A stretch of DNA of 30,271 bases, from positions 1-30,271 of the forward strand of contig CBDUQS010000012.1 of assembly GCA_965369815.1 (NCBI GenBank). Reading direction: 5' to 3'. Below, in pieces: positions 15,940 to 23,316 of this stretch; the first letter of the stretch is position 1; each line of letters opens with the position of its first letter. The notes below the pieces were generated by a model. That model was not told the origin of the DNA, did no database searches, and saw only the letters and a program-made list of their open reading frames with translations. The stretch is from DAOWGG01 sp965369815 (GTDB lineage: Bacteria; Patescibacteriota; Gracilibacteria; UM-FILTER-43-11). A program made the translations under genes and the position numbers.

Positions 15940-16719
15940 TTAAAATGACAATTCAATTCCAACGGGGCAATGATCAGAACCCATCACCTCAGGTAAAATA
16001 TAGGCATCTTTAAGATTCTTTCGAAGCTCTTTTTGGGCAAAAAAGTAATCAATACGCCACCCTACGTTCCTATCACGCGCTCGAGTTTTTAAATCCCACC
16101 AGCTATAAAGCTCGGGGTCAGGATGAAATTCACGAAGCGTATCTAAATACCCTTTTTCAATCACCCGATCAATCCACTGGCGTTCAATCGGCAAAAAGCC
16201 AGACGTTTCTTCGTTTTGCTTCGGACGAGATAGGTCAATTTCGGTATGAGCCGTATTCACATCCCCACAAAAAATAACTCGTTTCCCCCTTCTTTTAAAA
16301 TGACTGATGTGTTCCAAGAAAGAATCGTAAAATTCCAACTTATAATTCAATCGGTCACTATCCTTCTTTCCATTGGGGAAATAGACATTAAAAAGCACAA
16401 ATTCCTTAAACTCTGTCATCACGACACGACCTTCACAATCAAATTTCTCAATCCCAAAGCCCGTCTCAATATGCAAAGGTTCTTCTAAACTAAACGTCGC
16501 CACACCGCTATAGCCCTTCTTAGACGTCGCTGAATGCCAAAAAGAGTGATAATGCTTGTGATCCGTAATATCGAGGCTTAGCTGGTCTCTATGAGCCTTG
16601 GTTTCCTGAACACAAAGAATTGTGGGTTTTTCCTTATCCATCCATTCTAAAAGCCCCTTCTTGAGACCCGCTCGGATTCCATTCACATTCCAACTGAGTA
16701 TTTTGTATTTTTTCGACAT
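15940..16719 (-). CDS. xth: Exodeoxyribonuclease III / AP endonuclease
   Basis: Repairs abasic and oxidised DNA: cuts 5' of AP sites and trims 3' ends, using Mg2+. The family's residues are all visible: WNVNG (Asn11, Asn13), QET with Glu39, YFPNG with Tyr113, GDVN with Asp153 and Asn155, and the C-terminal GSDHCPV with Asp249 and His250. At 259 aa it is normal length. It is first in a probable operon with the FTR1 permease (9 bases downstream) and ZIP transporter; pairing a repair enzyme for oxidative damage with iron uptake makes biological sense. Promoter at 16744-16771. The ATG has no Shine-Dalgarno site. Confidence 0.93.
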   Translation of the reverse strand: MSKKYKILSWNVNGIRAGLKKGLLEWMDKEKPTILCVQETKAHRDQLSLDITDHKHYHSFWHSATSKKGYSGVATFSLEEPLHIETGFGIEKFDCEGRVVMTEFKEFVLFNVYFPNGKKDSDRLNYKLEFYDSFLEHISHFKRRGKRVIFCGDVNTAHTEIDLSRPKQNEETSGFLPIERQWIDRVIEKGYLDTLREFHPDPELYSWWDLKTRARDRNVGWRIDYFFAQKELRKNLKDAYILPEVMGSDHCPVGIELSF

Positions 16720-16743
16720 AAGGTTTTATTTAAAAGCGAATCT

Positions 16744-16771
16744 AATATAACAAAAACAAATCAACAATCAA
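16744..16771 (-). promoter_or_regulatory. Promoter of the xth-FTR1-ZIP unit
   Basis: On the minus strand: TTGATT (16771-16766), 16-base spacer, TGT-TATATT (-10 at 16749-16744), with an extended TGn element. Leader about 20 bases. Confidence 0.55.
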
Positions 16772-16790
16772 ATTAAGTGAGATTAAAATA

Positions 16791-16821
16791 TTTCGATTTT
16801 CGAGCTTCGAATTTCGGATTT
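16791..16821. repeat. TTCGAA-type intergenic repeat
   Basis: Degenerate TTTCGA units related to the repeat inside aroA at 266-293 (shared TTTCGAGCTTC). It ends directly at the terminator hairpin. Confidence 0.6.
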
Positions 16822-16848
16822 AAAAAAAGGCCCAAACGGGCTTTTTTA
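16822..16848 (-). terminator. Rho-independent terminator, usable in both directions
   Basis: A run of seven A, then GGCCC, loop, GGGC, then six T. On the minus strand it ends the thioredoxin transcript. The preceding bases 16849-16996 hold an imperfect inverted repeat. Confidence 0.7.
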
Positions 16849-16856
16849 TTAAGGAG

Positions 16857-16956
16857 GGGTGGTTCGTAGTGCAGTCAATAACGATTATCTACGATTAATT
16901 TTATTTTTGTTTCATCAATTCGTAACCGATCACTGCACTATCTACGACCATCCCCA
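16857..16956. repeat. Imperfect inverted repeat between thioredoxin gene and terminator
   Basis: The two outer ends are alike in reverse (GGGGTGGTTCGTAG and TGCAGT against CTACGACCATCCCC and ACTGCA), and TATCTACGA occurs directly twice (16886-16894 and 16939-16947). No reading frame was found here. Could be a small non-autonomous element or a structured RNA 3' end. Confidence 0.45.
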
Positions 16957-16996
16957 ACTTTATCATGTATAAATTTTTTGCGCAAGCTCTTTTTCA

Positions 16997-17506
16997 CTAA
17001 GACATCAGCAAATCCTTAAATTGCTCAACGGATAATGGACCAAAAGCTTTCTGTACCACCTTCCCTTCTTTTAAAAGAATGAATGACGCTTGGGAATAAA
17101 TCCCAAACTGACGCTTTAACTCAGATTCCGTGTCGTAATTAGCCTTAAAGGCAATAATACTTGAGTCATTTAATTGAGAAAGGGCAGATTCAAGCTTAGG
17201 CGCATTCTCTACACAAGTGGGACACCAATCAGCGTGAAAATCCAAAAGCACAGTCTTTCCATCTGACAAAGCTTTTTCGTAAGCCGACTTAGAATATTCC
17301 TGAAGGCCCAAAGCAGCCATTTGAGGCTTTGACGAATCCTCCATCATAGTGGTTGTCGACGAATGAGCAACCTCCTCTGCCTCATCAGATGCAAGAGAGC
17401 TATACGCTGTAACGGCAATAACACCAACCACCAAGAGAGCGATTAAAGAATAAAAGGAGCTATTCCCTTTAATATTGCAATTTATTTTGCAGTTTTGTTT
17501 ATCCAT
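16997..17506 (-). CDS. Membrane-anchored thioredoxin-fold protein
   Basis: An N-terminal span (about 18-38) anchors a thioredoxin domain that should face outside the membrane. The active site is ADWCPTC with Cys95 and Cys98, like the C-terminal domain of DsbD or thiol:disulfide carriers, so it probably moves electrons to extracytoplasmic proteins or folds disulfides. Substrates might include the cysteine-bearing surface proteins here, such as the SLH/Kazal protein or the four-Cys segment of the giant PKD protein (inference). Oddity: the usual cis-proline loop (TPT type) reads SQAS (138-141), so the conserved proline is absent. The N-terminus has an extra CKINC pair. Divergent from the Crp/Fnr gene. 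Ends with TAG. Confidence 0.8.
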   Translation of the reverse strand: MDKQNCKINCNIKGNSSFYSLIALLVVGVIAVTAYSSLASDEAEEVAHSSTTTMMEDSSKPQMAALGLQEYSKSAYEKALSDGKTVLLDFHADWCPTCVENAPKLESALSQLNDSSIIAFKANYDTESELKRQFGIYSQASFILLKEGKVVQKAFGPLSVEQFKDLLMS

Positions 17507-17533
17507 AATAAATAAGAAATTAAATAATAAATT

Positions 17534-17548
17534 TGGATGATGAATCCA
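17534..17548. promoter_or_regulatory. Possible operator between thioredoxin and Crp/Fnr genes
   Basis: TGGAT-N5-ATCCA dyad, 28 bases before the thioredoxin start. It resembles but does not match the FNR half-site spacing (TTGAT-N4-ATCAA). Short, so possibly chance. Confidence 0.25.
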
Positions 17549-17622
17549 TAATAAAAGAGATTCTTAAACACCGCGGTAACCCAGGCTACACATCAAAGCA
17601 TGAAAAAGCGGTAAATTTCTGT

Positions 17623-17628
17623 TAGAAT
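17623..17628 (+). promoter_or_regulatory. Extended -10 box of the Crp/Fnr regulator
   Basis: TGT-TAGAAT; the -35 is poor (ATGAAA at 17 bases upstream), as expected for an extended -10 or activated promoter. The leader would be about 18 bases, with no Shine-Dalgarno site. Confidence 0.4.
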
Positions 17629-17653
17629 TTAAACTCTCACTAATAAAAGTATT

Positions 17654-18328
17654 ATGGACAACAAGACAAATCCCCTCTTTATTAGAAATGTTGATATCTA
17701 TGAAGGAATCCCTGAAAGTAGTTTTTGTAAAATCGCACCCAATTCGTTTGAAGATAATTTTATAAAAGGAACTCAGCTATACACCCCTCATCGCGCTGAC
17801 GGTAAGATTTACGTGATTCACCGAGGTGAAGTGGTGCTTTATCATTCCAAGAATGGAAAGCGAGCTATTTTCGATACACTAGGGCCAGGAGCTGTTTTTG
17901 GAACCTTTGATTCAAAAAGCCCAAACCCCAATCATTTTGCAGAAACCTCTAAAGGAAGTTACCTGTGTGTAACTCCTGTAAATGAATTCTTAAAGGTGAT
18001 TTCCGCTCACCCCGAAGCTATGCTGAACTTTATGCAAAAAATGGCCAATCGTATTAACGATTACGAAGTGAAGATTCAAACCAGCATTGAAACGGCGGCT
18101 GAAAAAATTTATTTGGAACTCATTCGTTTGCATAAAAAAAGACAGCACAGTTTTTTGGGGAAGGTAATCAAGATTCCCCTTCAGATCACCCACGAACAAA
18201 TCGCCGAACGAACCAATTTAAATCGAGTGACCGTTACGAGATCACTCAAGAAACTAAAAACAGATGGACTGGTAAATATCGAAAAGGGCACAGGAATCAT
18301 CCACTTAAAAGACCTGGCAACCGATTAA
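17654..18328 (+). CDS. Crp/Fnr-family transcriptional regulator
   Basis: 224 residues, the normal length. A cyclic-nucleotide-binding-type beta barrel (about 28-125, with GKIYVIHRGEVVLY and LGPGAVFG) is followed by the long dimer helix (about 125-155) and a C-terminal winged helix with QITHEQIAERTNLNRVTVTR (about 177-196) as the DNA-reading helix-turn-helix. No cysteine cluster for an Fnr-type iron-sulfur centre is seen, and the cAMP-binding arginine signature is not obvious, so the effector is unknown. It is divergent from thioredoxin and followed by a ferredoxin 80 bases on, suggesting redox or metal control (inference). Ends with TAA and a small GCTTG/CAAGC hairpin. Confidence 0.85.
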   Translation: MDNKTNPLFIRNVDIYEGIPESSFCKIAPNSFEDNFIKGTQLYTPHRADGKIYVIHRGEVVLYHSKNGKRAIFDTLGPGAVFGTFDSKSPNPNHFAETSKGSYLCVTPVNEFLKVISAHPEAMLNFMQKMANRINDYEVKIQTSIETAAEKIYLELIRLHKKRQHSFLGKVIKIPLQITHEQIAERTNLNRVTVTRSLKKLKTDGLVNIEKGTGIIHLKDLATD

Positions 18329-18408
18329 GCTTGATCAACCAAGCAATTCCGATAAAATAGTTCCAGATCCAAGGTTTTGCGATCTGAGATATTTGATAAA
18401 TCTAAACT

Positions 18409-18675
18409 ATGCATAAAATTAAGATTAAAGGGAAAACATACGAAATTGATGAAAAAAGCGATGACGGAATGATGCAGCAATTGGTCGCCCAAGGAGTAGA
18501 GATTGTCGCCGCCTGCAACGGAGCTGGTATTTGCCAAACCTGCGCCTTTAAACCAGAAAAAGGGAAATTCACCGACAAAACTGAAACCGAAAAAATGATG
18601 GATCTCCCAGATCCTCAACGCCTTTCATGCCAATGCATGCCAAAAAGCGATGGAGAAATTGAACTTATTTACTAG
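18409..18675 (+). CDS. 2Fe-2S ferredoxin
   Basis: Small electron carrier of 88 residues. The four cluster ligands have the plant/adrenodoxin-type spacing: Cys36-x5-Cys42-x2-Cys45 and Cys74 28 residues later (AACNGAGICQTC and RLSCQC). A fifth cysteine, Cys76, sits two residues after the last ligand. No reductase partner lies next to it. Upstream, at 18364-18386, is a CAGATC/GATCTG inverted repeat, and GATAAA lies 8 bases before the ATG; a leaderless start like those of two other genes in the window is possible but the -35 is not convincing. Ends with TAG. Confidence 0.9.
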   Translation: MHKIKIKGKTYEIDEKSDDGMMQQLVAQGVEIVAACNGAGICQTCAFKPEKGKFTDKTETEKMMDLPDPQRLSCQCMPKSDGEIELIY

Positions 18676-18677
18676 CA

Positions 18678-18729
18678 TTCAGGAGTCAGAATTCAGCTGA
18701 ATCCTTAATCCTTAATCCTGAATCCTTTT
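18678..18729. repeat. Degenerate intergenic repeat before hflX
   Basis: Contains ATTCAGGA...TCCTGAAT as outer arms, the perfect palindrome ATTCAGCTGAAT, and CCTTAAT units in tandem. It fills the whole gap between the ferredoxin stop and the hflX start, leaving no visible promoter or Shine-Dalgarno site. Confidence 0.55.
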
Positions 18730-18731
18730 AT

Positions 18732-19820
18732 ATGCTTCCAAAGGTAATCCTTGTCGACATCATCCCCCCTCAAACTTCACCACAAGATAGTTTGTCGCGC
18801 CTGAATGAACTGGAGCGACTGCTAACAACTTATGGTGGCTTTGTGGTGATTCGAAAAATTCAAAAACGCCAGCAACCCAACTACAAAACTTATATTGGAT
18901 CGGGAAAAGTTAAGGAAATTCTAGAAGAAGCGATTGAAAAAAAGGCCAACTATATTGTCATCAATAACATGCTCAAACCCGAACAGCTTTATAATTTAGA
19001 GAGGATGTTTGAAAAGCATCATATTAAGGTGTGGGATAAGATCGATTTGATTCTCGAGATCTTTTCGAAACACGCCACTACCAAAGAAGCAAAGCTTCAA
19101 ATCGAACTCGCAAAGCTCCGACATCTTGGCCCACGCATCGCTAAAATGGGAACTCAATTGATGCGACAAAGAGGTGGAATAGGAACTCGCGGACAAGGAG
19201 AAACGAACATTGAAGTGATGAAACGACACATTCGAACTCGCGAACAAAATATTAAAAATCAGATCAAAAAGATTGAACGAAACCAAGAGGGGCAACGACA
19301 AAAAAGAAAAGGTGTTGGTTTTAAAACCGTCGCCATTGTCGGCTACACCAACGCAGGAAAATCACAGCTTTTAAATAGCTTAACCAATAAAAAAGTTAAG
19401 ATTAAAAATGAGTTATTCGCTACCTTAGACAGTCGGATCGGAAAGGTTTATTTACCCGAAATAAACGACTCAGTTTTGGTGAGCGATACCATCGGATTCA
19501 TTCGAGATTTGCCACATGAATTAATCGAAGCATTTCATTCCACACTCGCGGAAACGATCGACGCGGATCTTTTGCTACACGTCATCGACATCGATGATTT
19601 AGACCGAGCCTGGAAAATTGATGTGGTAAATAAAGTACTTCAAGAAATCGGCTGTCAGGACAAGAAAATGATCTATGTTTTCAATAAGATAGATATAATG
19701 CAATACGACGAAATTGAAGAATTAAAAAAGCATTACAAAAAACACAATCCCGTATTTGTTTCCGCACAAGAAAAAATAAACTTGAAGGAATTGAAAGAAA
19801 AAATATCAAATCACCTTTAA
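18732..19820 (+). CDS. hflX: GTPase HflX
   Basis: Ribosome-associated GTPase that splits stalled or heat-damaged 70S ribosomes. The N-terminal HflX domain shows YIGSGKV (54-60) and the linker RGQGETNIE (153-161), a variant of the usual GPGETQLE. The GTPase domain has G1 GYTNAGKS (204-211), ATLD (230-233), G3 DTIGF (252-256), G4 NKID (318-321) and G5 VSA (343-345). At 362 residues it is on the short side because it lacks the longer C-terminal extension of the Escherichia coli protein. Start ATG 18732 has no Shine-Dalgarno site. A weak terminator follows at 19822-19850. Confidence 0.93.
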   Translation: MLPKVILVDIIPPQTSPQDSLSRLNELERLLTTYGGFVVIRKIQKRQQPNYKTYIGSGKVKEILEEAIEKKANYIVINNMLKPEQLYNLERMFEKHHIKVWDKIDLILEIFSKHATTKEAKLQIELAKLRHLGPRIAKMGTQLMRQRGGIGTRGQGETNIEVMKRHIRTREQNIKNQIKKIERNQEGQRQKRKGVGFKTVAIVGYTNAGKSQLLNSLTNKKVKIKNELFATLDSRIGKVYLPEINDSVLVSDTIGFIRDLPHELIEAFHSTLAETIDADLLLHVIDIDDLDRAWKIDVVNKVLQEIGCQDKKMIYVFNKIDIMQYDEIEELKKHYKKHNPVFVSAQEKINLKELKEKISNHL

Positions 19821-19821
19821 T

Positions 19822-19850
19822 CTCTTAGCTAAAACAGAAAAGAGTTTTTT
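19822..19850 (+). terminator. Weak terminator after hflX
   Basis: CTCTT / AAGAG stem with a 13-base loop, then six T. It immediately precedes the promoter of the SLH gene. Confidence 0.5.
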
Positions 19851-19862
19851 AATGTTAATTAT

Positions 19863-19891
19863 TTGACATATTTATTTTTTGATGTTATAAT
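19863..19891 (+). promoter_or_regulatory. Consensus sigma-70 promoter of the SLH protein gene
   Basis: TTGACA (19863-19868), 17-base spacer, TATAAT (19886-19891): a perfect match in both hexamers and spacing, fitting an abundant surface protein. The leader (about 37 bases) is A/T-only apart from a few bases and ends AAAACAAA before the ATG, with no Shine-Dalgarno site. Confidence 0.85.
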
Positions 19892-19934
19892 TGTATGAAA
19901 ATAAAAAATTCATTTAATATTTAATAAAAACAAA

Positions 19935-22064
19935 ATGAATATAAAGAATTGGAAGCCAACAATGGCCCAAAAAGCGGTGATCTCGTTTGCCGCATTTCTA
20001 CTCACAGCGATCTTAATCGCCCAAAGTAGCACGCCATATATGTCGCAAGCCTATATTGATGGTGATGATTCTTATGATGATCATGGAACCGACGATTATA
20101 CAGATGATTACGGGCACGACGACCCAAATCATGATGATTATGGACACGGTGATGATGACTTTTATGCTGACTGTGAAGCTGTTGGCGATTGTGACGAAGG
20201 CCCTGATCATGACGAATATGGGCATGACGATGATGGCACTACATATATAGAAGATGAAGATGACAACATGCCTCAAGTTATTGAACTTCATGAGGATATA
20301 AATCTTCTTCTTTTGAATGCCATTCGATCTGAAAAGAAGATTTGTAGTTATCCACTAAAAGATGGAACAGGAAATTTATTGTGTACCCCATCAGGATGTA
20401 TGTTTCCCGATGGTGCTTTTTGTAGAACGACCGATAGAGAATCAGGAATGCCTTCCACGGAATGTTATTTGCCAGATGGCACGCCTACCTGGTTTGGATT
20501 TCACGGAACACCCGTAACCACCTACGATAATCCTAATGCTGATTATAATGCCTGTACTCCAACGTGCGACAATGAATATGCACCCGTTTGTGCCAAAGAT
20601 GGAAATACCTTTCAAAATCGTTGCTTACTAGATCAGGCTTCTGAAGTATATGATCATAATGGTGAATGTGTATCTGATCAGGAAGCTGAAAAGCTTACAC
20701 TAACCCCAGAGATGGAAAGGGTAATGGAAAATTTAGGAAAAGAAATGGAAACTTTTATGAGAGATTTTGAGGAGGCAGAAAAAGGAGGTCTAAACCTTAG
20801 TAGTGTCGAAAGAATTTTAAACGAAATAGAAAAATACAACGAAGAAAAACCTGATCCTACATATGAAGAAGAATTCTGGAATGGAATAGACTTTTTCAAA
20901 GGAGTTCTAGGTAGAGCTCAAAGAGAACTAAAGAGAATTGAAAGTGAGGCAGAAAATGCATCTAAGGTAAGCTCTGAAGAATTGAGAAAAATGCAGGAAG
21001 CACTGAATGAAATTGATGAAGGAATGGGCCAATTAGCAGGTATGCTTGGATGGTTTGAAAGTTTAGGTGCAGATATGAGTGAAATGGAAGATCTTTTTGA
21101 AGAAATAGGCAGGCTATATGTTACCGCAGAAGATTACCTTTACAATGAAGACGTCGATGCTTTCTGGAAAGCAATGGATAAACTGAATGGCTTTTTGGAA
21201 GATGATTTTCAATCCGAATTCGAAAGAATTCTATTAGATAGTGATATTGGACAATTTTTCGAACAGATGGGACGTGAAATGGAATCAATTGACGAAGCCG
21301 TAGCAGAACTTGAAACAAACGGAGAACAAGTGCCAGATGCCTACTATAAAATGCAGGATATGGGAGCAATGATAGGAGAGGCTTTTGAAAGCGGAGATTT
21401 TGAAAGCGCTACAGATCTTATCGATGAAATCGTAATGCTTATCGACGAATTCTGGAGTGAGCTTGGAGAGGATCACACTCTTGGATTTGAACCTCCTGCT
21501 GGATTTGAGGGGGAAGTAATAACCCTTTCTACTAGAAATCCTTTTCCTGATATGGATGCATCAAGCCTAGAAGGAATTGCTGCTGCCGATCTTTACAAAC
21601 GTGCCGTAATTGGTGGATTTCCTGATGGTGAGTTTAAAGGAAAAAGATCAGTAAACCGTGCTGAAGCTGCTAAATTCCTATTGTTAGCATCTGGGATTGA
21701 TGTACAGGAGTTGGAAAATAAAGGTCGATTCAAGGATATTCCTGAAGGCCAGTGGTATGTTAAATATGTGATGACTGCTGCTGAAATGGGAATAATCGGT
21801 GGTTATTCCGACGAAACTTTCAGGCCTGCCAATACGGTTAATACGGCTGAATTCCTGAAAATGCTCAGTCTAGCCTTCAGAGCAAAGTTAAATCTCGATC
21901 ACACCTACAGGGATGTTCCTGAGGATGCCTGGTTTGCTAAATATGCTGGAATGGCTAAAACTTATGAACTATTCCCAAAAAGAAAGTACAACCTACTTCC
22001 TGCTAAGGAATTAACGCGTAACGAAGTGGCAGTGGCGATTTATCAGTATTTGGTGAATCGATAA
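19935..22064 (+). CDS. SLH-domain cell-surface protein with Asp/His-rich region, Kazal-like domain and coiled coil (709 aa)
   Basis: Signal peptide/anchor at about 12-32. Residues 42-110 are extremely rich in Asp, His, Tyr and Gly (DDYGHDD, DDYGHGDD, DEYGHDDD), a likely metal-binding stretch. A cysteine-bearing segment (137-177) and a Kazal-like domain (207-245, YAPVCAKDGNTFQNRC) follow; only five cysteines of the usual six are seen. Residues 250-515 are acidic, helical and likely coiled coil. Three SLH domains (about 540-590, 605-655, 658-709; GGFPDGEFK, GGYSDETFRP, then a degenerate third) should tether it to the cell wall polymer. I infer an abundant S-layer-linked protein with metal-binding and perhaps protease-inhibitor roles. 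Own consensus promoter and strong terminator, so monocistronic. Confidence 0.88.
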   Translation: MNIKNWKPTMAQKAVISFAAFLLTAILIAQSSTPYMSQAYIDGDDSYDDHGTDDYTDDYGHDDPNHDDYGHGDDDFYADCEAVGDCDEGPDHDEYGHDDDGTTYIEDEDDNMPQVIELHEDINLLLLNAIRSEKKICSYPLKDGTGNLLCTPSGCMFPDGAFCRTTDRESGMPSTECYLPDGTPTWFGFHGTPVTTYDNPNADYNACTPTCDNEYAPVCAKDGNTFQNRCLLDQASEVYDHNGECVSDQEAEKLTLTPEMERVMENLGKEMETFMRDFEEAEKGGLNLSSVERILNEIEKYNEEKPDPTYEEEFWNGIDFFKGVLGRAQRELKRIESEAENASKVSSEELRKMQEALNEIDEGMGQLAGMLGWFESLGADMSEMEDLFEEIGRLYVTAEDYLYNEDVDAFWKAMDKLNGFLEDDFQSEFERILLDSDIGQFFEQMGREMESIDEAVAELETNGEQVPDAYYKMQDMGAMIGEAFESGDFESATDLIDEIVMLIDEFWSELGEDHTLGFEPPAGFEGEVITLSTRNPFPDMDASSLEGIAAADLYKRAVIGGFPDGEFKGKRSVNRAEAAKFLLLASGIDVQELENKGRFKDIPEGQWYVKYVMTAAEMGIIGGYSDETFRPANTVNTAEFLKMLSLAFRAKLNLDHTYRDVPEDAWFAKYAGMAKTYELFPKRKYNLLPAKELTRNEVAVAIYQYLVNR

Positions 22065-22080
22065 AAAATTGAAATCAAAA

Positions 22081-22126
22081 ATCCCGCTGTCATCCTGAAT
22101 TTACTTCAGACCAGCGGGATTTTTTT
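22081..22126. terminator. Bidirectional terminator between SLH and NagB-like genes
   Basis: Perfect 9-bp stem ATCCCGCTG / CAGCGGGAT with a 22-base loop, flanked by A run on the left and six T on the right, so it can end both converging transcripts. Confidence 0.85.
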
Positions 22127-22152
22127 GTAATTCAAAAAAATCCAAAAGAGCT

Positions 22153-23088
22153 TTATTTAATAATTTTCAACTTCCTCATAAGAGTTTGTGCAGCACTGCC
22201 ATCTAGAGCCACTGTCACGTCATCCGAAAGAATATTGATCAAACTAGAAGGTCTATTCAATGTAGGAACCTCCAGTAATGTTGCCGCTATGTTATTCCTT
22301 TTATTTTCCCCTTTTGCCGCCAAAATAAGCCGATCCGCACTCCTTATATTATCCGGCCCCTGTGTAATCGCTTCTCGGGGATAGCTTTGGGGATTCGGTG
22401 ATGACTTGCGATTAGCATTCAGAGTCCCTTTATCCAACTGAACATGCATCACTCCTTTGTTTGGAGGAGTTCCTTTTGGAATAAAACCAATGTGAGAAGA
22501 AGGTGGAGCACCTTTTTTAGCATCTGGACCAATACCAAGCAATGCCAATGCCCACTGACTAGAACTAAGAAGCCTATGAATTCTATCAGCCTCTTTTTCA
22601 GGATCGCTAGCATTTGAATTGGGAATAATCCATTGGCTCTCATCCAGAAAAAGTGGGCCCAAAAGCCTCTCTCTCATATACGTAATATAAGCAATAGGCC
22701 AATTAGGGTCTTCAAGGCTCAGAGGATATAGCTCATCCAAATTTGAATGCACACGCCCCCTTAATAAGGGTGCAAAATTATATTTATGCCTTACAATTTG
22801 CTCATAAAAACCATGATAAGTGCTCCCTGAAGGAAAAATAATTCCTTTCCCTGGATTTTTACGAAGTGACTTTGCAAGCTCATTGGCTAAAAAAGTATCC
22901 ATTTTTTCCTCATCATGAAAAACCAACACCCTCTTAGGGCTATGGATCGAATAAATCTCACCATCTAAATCTATTTCCCCAGGCATATTTAAAGATTTAC
23001 GATGAGCTTTAATCCGCTTAGTTAAATCCAATGGTTTCGTCGGCTTATATTTCATGGTAAAAAAAAGGACAGGAGGAAACTCTAACAT
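22153..23088 (-). CDS. NagB/6-phosphogluconolactonase-fold protein with altered active site
   Basis: Resembles glucosamine-6-phosphate deaminase: FPSGSTYHGFYEQI (phosphate-binding region, about 85-98), LDELYPL with Asp118 and Glu119, LLGIGPD (183-189), and HIGFIPKG (199-206). In true NagB the sequence is GVGxDGHIAFNEP, with Asp and His one residue apart and a later Glu. Here a stretch of nine residues separates Asp189 from His199, and the Glu position is proline. So sugar-phosphate binding is likely but deaminase activity is doubtful. 311 residues, longer than NagB (about 266) by an N-terminal extension. Start uncertain: ATG 23088 or ATG 23055 (MKYKPTKP); neither has a Shine-Dalgarno site. 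Confidence 0.7.
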   Translation of the reverse strand: MLEFPPVLFFTMKYKPTKPLDLTKRIKAHRKSLNMPGEIDLDGEIYSIHSPKRVLVFHDEEKMDTFLANELAKSLRKNPGKGIIFPSGSTYHGFYEQIVRHKYNFAPLLRGRVHSNLDELYPLSLEDPNWPIAYITYMRERLLGPLFLDESQWIIPNSNASDPEKEADRIHRLLSSSQWALALLGIGPDAKKGAPPSSHIGFIPKGTPPNKGVMHVQLDKGTLNANRKSSPNPQSYPREAITQGPDNIRSADRLILAAKGENKRNNIAATLLEVPTLNRPSSLINILSDDVTVALDGSAAQTLMRKLKIIK

Positions 23089-23166
23089 GAGAGGGGTAAA
23101 AATCCAAAAATTCCCTTGCTAAAAAAGGTTGAGTTAAGTAATCTTTTTTTTGCAACTAAAACACGT

Positions 23167-23241
23167 TCCCCTGTAGCTCAGCGGTAGAGCATTCGACTGT
23201 TAATCGAAGGGTCACTGGTTCGAATCCAGTCGGGGGAGCCA
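23167..23241 (+). tRNA. tRNA-Asn (anticodon GTT), CCA encoded
   Basis: Full cloverleaf: acceptor TCCCCTG with CGGGGGA, D arm GCTC/GAGC, anticodon arm TTCGA-CTGTTAA-TCGAA with GTT, T arm ACTGG-TTCGAAT-CCAGT, G discriminator and encoded CCA at 23239-23241. Its last 18 bases plus two beyond recur with two mismatches at 29618-29637. Confidence 0.95.
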
Positions 23242-23243
23242 TT
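23224..23243 (+). repeat. Proximal copy of possible attachment site (tRNA-Asn 3' end)
   Basis: ATCCAGTCGGGGGAGCCATT. The distal direct copy lies at 29618-29637 and differs at two positions. Confidence 0.5.
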
Positions 23244-23252
23244 GCTAGTTTT

Positions 23253-23274
23253 TGGCTTATTTAAGCCATTTTTT
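23253..23274 (+). terminator. Rho-independent terminator after tRNA-Asn
   Basis: TGGCTTA / TAAGCCA perfect 7-bp stem followed by six T, 12 bases past the CCA. Confidence 0.75.
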
Positions 23275-23280
23275 AAAGTA

Positions 23281-23308
23281 TTGACAAAAAGAAAACAAAT
23301 AGTATAAT
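23281..23308 (+). promoter_or_regulatory. Consensus promoter placing the start at the ATG (leaderless)
   Basis: TTGACA (23281-23286), 16-base spacer, TATAAT (23303-23308), then only 8 bases to ATG 23317. The start point would fall at or one base before the ATG. Confidence 0.8.
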
Positions 23309-23316
23309 TATTTACC

